DNA of 64,000 nt from Lachnospiraceae bacterium (GTDB lineage Bacteria > Bacillota > Clostridia > Lachnospirales > Lachnospiraceae): contig CASJPF010000007.1 of NCBI GenBank assembly GCA_949383255.1, positions 1-64,000 on the forward strand. Direction: 5' to 3'. Below are positions 61,628 through 64,000 of the stretch, one piece after another. The notes below the pieces were generated by a model. That model did no database searches. It saw nothing but the letters and a program-made list of their open reading frames with translations, and was not told the origin of the DNA. Made by a program: the position numbers and the translations under genes. The first letter of the stretch is position 1, and every line of letters begins with the position of its first letter.

Positions 61628-62953
61628 ATAATGGTAGTTGTCTTTCTTTTTAATAAAAAAGTAGACAGTGATAATAAGTGCGAGTAGTTCCGCGGCTACA
61701 ATTGCAAGCCAGATGCCATCAATGCCCCATAGGAGTGGGAGAATTAGTACGGCTGCAACTTGAAATAGCAGTGTTCGCAGAAAAGAAATAGCGGCGGAAA
61801 CAACGCCATTTCCAAGTGCTGTAAAGAAGGCAGAACCGAAAATATTATAGCCCATAAATAAAAATGACAGTGAATATAAAGCCAGTGCGCGCGTGGTTAA
61901 TTCGGTCAAATCAATATCATAGCCAACAAAAATTTTTGCAAGTGGCTGTGCAGTTAGGATTGCCAATGCTGTCAAAAGAATATTCCAAAGCGTAATTAGA
62001 GATAGGCTTTTTTTGAATAAGCCTTTTAATTCTATGTGATTTCCAGCGCCATAGTGATAGCCAATAATAGGCGCACTGCCAATGGAATAGCCAATAAAGA
62101 TTGCTGCAAAGATAAAGCTTACATACATAATAATGCCATATGCGGCGACGCCATCTTCACCAATATAGTGCATTAGTTGGAAATTATATAATATATTGAC
62201 AAGTGACATCGAAATATTGGTCATTAACTCGGAGGAGCCATTCATACAAGTTTTGCCTAAAATGCGCGCATTCAGTTTGGTTTTTACCAAGCGCAGTTTG
62301 CTTGTGTTTGGTCTTAAAAAATATATGAGCGGCACAAGTCCGCCGATTAATTGGCTTGCGGCAGTAGCTGCGGCTGCACCAACAATGCCCCAATGAAAAA
62401 TAACAATAAAAACAAAATCAAGCAGCATATTGGTAACGCCCGCAGCTACAGTGACAGCAAGACCAAGCTGTGGGCGTTCGGCTGTGACCAGAAAACTCTG
62501 GAATACATTTTGCAACATAAATGCTGTCAGTGTACATAGGATAATACGACCATACACAACACAGTTGTCAAGCATCTCGCCGGCAGCGCCAAAAGCGGCG
62601 GCAATTGGACGCAAAAAGAGGAGACCAGCCAGTGTCAGTACGATACCGCTTCCAATAACAACATAGACCATCATGGAAAAATATTGATTTGCCTTGTCTG
62701 GTTTTCCCTCTCCGAGTGCTTGTGAGACAACGGCGCTTCCGCCTGTGCCAAACATAAATCCAACAGCACCCATAATCATTAAAAATGGCATGATTAGATT
62801 GACGGCGGCAAATGGCGTCTTTCCTACATAATTCGATACAAACAGACCATCAACCACACCATAAATGGAAGTAAAAATCATCATAATAATAGATGGGAAA
62901 ACAAACCGTAATAATCGTGGTGTTGTAAAATGGTCTGATAATTGAATTTTCAT
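61622..62953 (-). CDS. MATE-family efflux transporter
   Basis: This 443-residue twelve-helix exporter has FVFPSIIMMIFTSIYGVVDG at helix 1, GTGGSAVVSQALGEG, and the second-half match GYSIGSAPIIGYHYGAGN. It is coupled to the upstream marR gene: its ATG (62953) overlaps the marR stop, with AAAGGAG just before. Regulation by that MarR protein in response to an exported compound is the natural reading. Confidence 0.9.
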   Translation of the reverse strand: MKIQLSDHFTTPRLLRFVFPSIIMMIFTSIYGVVDGLFVSNYVGKTPFAAVNLIMPFLMIMGAVGFMFGTGGSAVVSQALGEGKPDKANQYFSMMVYVVIGSGIVLTLAGLLFLRPIAAAFGAAGEMLDNCVVYGRIILCTLTAFMLQNVFQSFLVTAERPQLGLAVTVAAGVTNMLLDFVFIVIFHWGIVGAAAATAASQLIGGLVPLIYFLRPNTSKLRLVKTKLNARILGKTCMNGSSELMTNISMSLVNILYNFQLMHYIGEDGVAAYGIIMYVSFIFAAIFIGYSIGSAPIIGYHYGAGNHIELKGLFKKSLSLITLWNILLTALAILTAQPLAKIFVGYDIDLTELTTRALALYSLSFLFMGYNIFGSAFFTALGNGVVSAAISFLRTLLFQVAAVLILPLLWGIDGIWLAIVAAELLALIITVYFFIKKKDNYHYL

Positions 62954-63396
62954 TATAATGCTCCTTTCTGCATCTGACTGCGCAGGCAGTCCAGATATTT
63001 TTCTGTCAGTGAGAGTAATAAGTCTGTTTCGTCTGGTAACATTTGAGAGAGTGCCTCATTTTCCATAGTAATAATAGGTGCAATGGTTTCTTTTATAAAT
63101 TGTTCGCCGGAAGGCGTTAGGAAAATATGCATTTCTCGTCCTTTTCCCGGCTTTAAACAAAGCATTCCTTCTTTTTCTAACTTATGAATTGCAGAGTGAA
63201 TTGTTTGCTTGCGAGTAAATGCATAATCGCAGATGTCTTTCTGGCAACAACCATCGCCAAGTGCGGCAATGGCATAGAAGATATCAAAAACACTGTCAGA
63301 GATACCAAGTTGGACACAAAGATTATGATAAAATTCGGAAATTGCTTTGTTTAGGCGGTTTAGTTCATTTTGTTTAGGCAAGAGGTGTGGCGTCAT
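62953..63396 (-). CDS. MarR-family transcriptional regulator
   Basis: This 147-residue protein has a winged-helix core: KDICDYAFTRKQTIHSAIHK as the recognition region, followed by the wing GMLCLKPGKGREMHIFLTPS. N- and C-terminal dimerisation helices flank it. Cysteines in GDGCCQKDIC could allow redox sensing, as in some MarR members. It starts at 63396 (minus strand) after AAAGGAA and forms an operon with the MATE gene. Confidence 0.9.
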   Translation of the reverse strand: MTPHLLPKQNELNRLNKAISEFYHNLCVQLGISDSVFDIFYAIAALGDGCCQKDICDYAFTRKQTIHSAIHKLEKEGMLCLKPGKGREMHIFLTPSGEQFIKETIAPIITMENEALSQMLPDETDLLLSLTEKYLDCLRSQMQKGAL

Positions 63397-63501
63397 GGTA
63401 TAAAATTCCTTTCAAGTTTATTTTAAATTTCTTTTTCGGAACTGTGCAAAGGATTGGTGTGTAATTTATTTTATAGAGACAAGTCCGATTTCATACTTGC
63501 T

Positions 63502-63530
63502 ATCTTAGTCCGAAATCAGATTTGTGTCAA
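63502..63530 (-). promoter_or_regulatory. marR-MATE promoter with candidate operator
   Basis: On the minus strand TTGACA (63530-63525), 17-nt spacer, TAAGAT (63507-63502). The inverted hexamers GATTTC (63487-63492) and GAAATC (63512-63517), and the repeated AGTCCGA, overlap the -10 region. Confidence 0.65.
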
Positions 63531-63569
63531 GTATTTTTTTATTTTAAGTGAAGTGTATTATATACAATA

Positions 63570-63599
63570 TTGCAAAGCATAGGAAACATATGGTAAAAT
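63570..63599 (+). promoter_or_regulatory. Possible promoter of the 3'-edge gene
   Basis: TTGCAA (63570-63575), 18-nt spacer, TAAAAT (63594-63599). The leader to ATG 63806 would be about 200 nt and shows no clear structure. Confidence 0.4.
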
Positions 63600-63805
63600 A
63601 GCGACGGATAAGGAATTGTAGAAGGGCAACTGATACAAATTGCAATGAAAATTACAAGTGTGATATCAGTTATAGTGCGAGAGAACAGCGCAAAGAGACT
63701 TCAAGAGTTTGACACAAATGTGAGGGGATTTAGATTGTTGTGTCTCTATCGTTTTGTAGGATTTTATGGACTTTGAGGGGTTATTAAAAATGGGGGAATT
63801 TTATA

Positions 63806-64000
63806 ATGAGAGTGGAAAAGACTACAGAAAACAGAAAATTAGATAAACACAGTATTAAGCAGATTATTATTCGCTATGTGACACAGTTGTCAATTTCATT
63901 GGGCATAATATTAGTGATTTTAATGATTGTGGCATCTTTGCGGTCAACTTCTGCTGTATTGCACGATAATTTACAGATTACAGCTCGAATTTCTGCACAG
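63806..64000 (+). CDS. N-terminus of a membrane sensor (chemoreceptor or sensor kinase), cut by window edge
   Basis: ATG 63806 follows GGGGGAA. The 65 visible residues have a basic cytoplasmic start (MRVEKTTENRKLDKHSIKQI), a membrane helix at about 29-46 (LSISLGIILVILMIVAS) and the beginning of an extracytoplasmic region (VLHDNLQITARISAQ). This is typical of methyl-accepting chemotaxis proteins and of Cache-domain kinases. The missing 3' part decides which. Confidence 0.6.
   Translation, partial: MRVEKTTENRKLDKHSIKQIIIRYVTQLSISLGIILVILMIVASLRSTSAVLHDNLQITARISAQ

Noticed and set aside
1-64000. rRNA, tRNA, prophage or conjugative element
   Set aside because: No rRNA core motifs, tRNA cloverleafs, integrase, phage structural or relaxase genes were found on reading both strands.

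Overview
The window looks like a chromosomal segment from a low-to-mid GC, Gram-positive anaerobe of the Clostridia, most likely a gut Lachnospiraceae. This is inferred from AGGAGG-type ribosome sites, TTGACA/TATAAT promoters, a SAM-I riboswitch before metK, a pyrophosphate-type phosphofructokinase, a bile-salt-hydrolase-family enzyme, and the order CdaR-like regulator, ftsE, ftsX, M23 peptidase, CtpA peptidase. There are no rRNA or tRNA genes, prophage or CRISPR array.

Region 1 (1-24 kb) is mostly housekeeping and signalling. It holds an Rrf2/IscR regulator with iscS and iscU; a four-module CoA-disulfide-reductase/rhodanese/siroheme/ferredoxin fusion; PPi-phosphofructokinase; and a 1129-residue hybrid sensor kinase. 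Next come RtcB with a small XRE regulator, a bile-salt-hydrolase-like Ntn hydrolase beside a stand-alone receiver protein, a four-gene SPFH/RHH/membrane/YbjQ cluster, and a Na+/Ca2+-type exchanger. A Bce-like two-component system has no transporter beside it but a 65-bp tandem repeat in its leader. A coiled-coil protein, a LysM-G5-M23 peptidase and murA complete the block.

Region 2 (24-33.6 kb) starts with the SAM riboswitch and metK, then turns accessory. A double-HTH, TPR-like regulator has a decayed duplicate of its own 3' end and a convergent 47-residue secreted-type peptide gene. These are followed by a radical SAM/SPASM peptide-maturase-like enzyme, a GH25 lysozyme, and a 557-residue protein of unknown function with a problematic start. 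This is the best candidate for an undescribed peptide signalling or modification system.

Region 3 (33.7-44.4 kb) has a MerR/GyrI regulator on the minus strand, a CPBP protease and MATE pair, a CvfB-like S1 protein, a YjfB-like motility protein, and the CdaR-FtsE-FtsX-M23-CtpA cell-wall operon.

Region 4 (44.6-64 kb) has a 1788-residue repeat-rich secreted protein, an IS200/IS605 remnant abutting a threonyl-tRNA synthetase fragment, a NUDIX hydrolase and a beta-mannosidase. A decayed RiPP-like locus follows: radical SAM pseudogene, ABC permease, ABC ATPase, and a 13-codon subtilase stub cut off by a wrecked TnpB. The window closes with an ATP-grasp protein, a marR-MATE operon and the start of a membrane sensor gene.

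Two dispersed intergenic repeat families recur. Family A is about 100 bp, sits directly after intrinsic terminators, and keeps its hairpins while changing sequence. Family B is 117-122 bp with imperfect terminal inverted repeats. Both are stronger novelty signals than most of the genes. All product names come from reading motifs by eye; no database search was possible.
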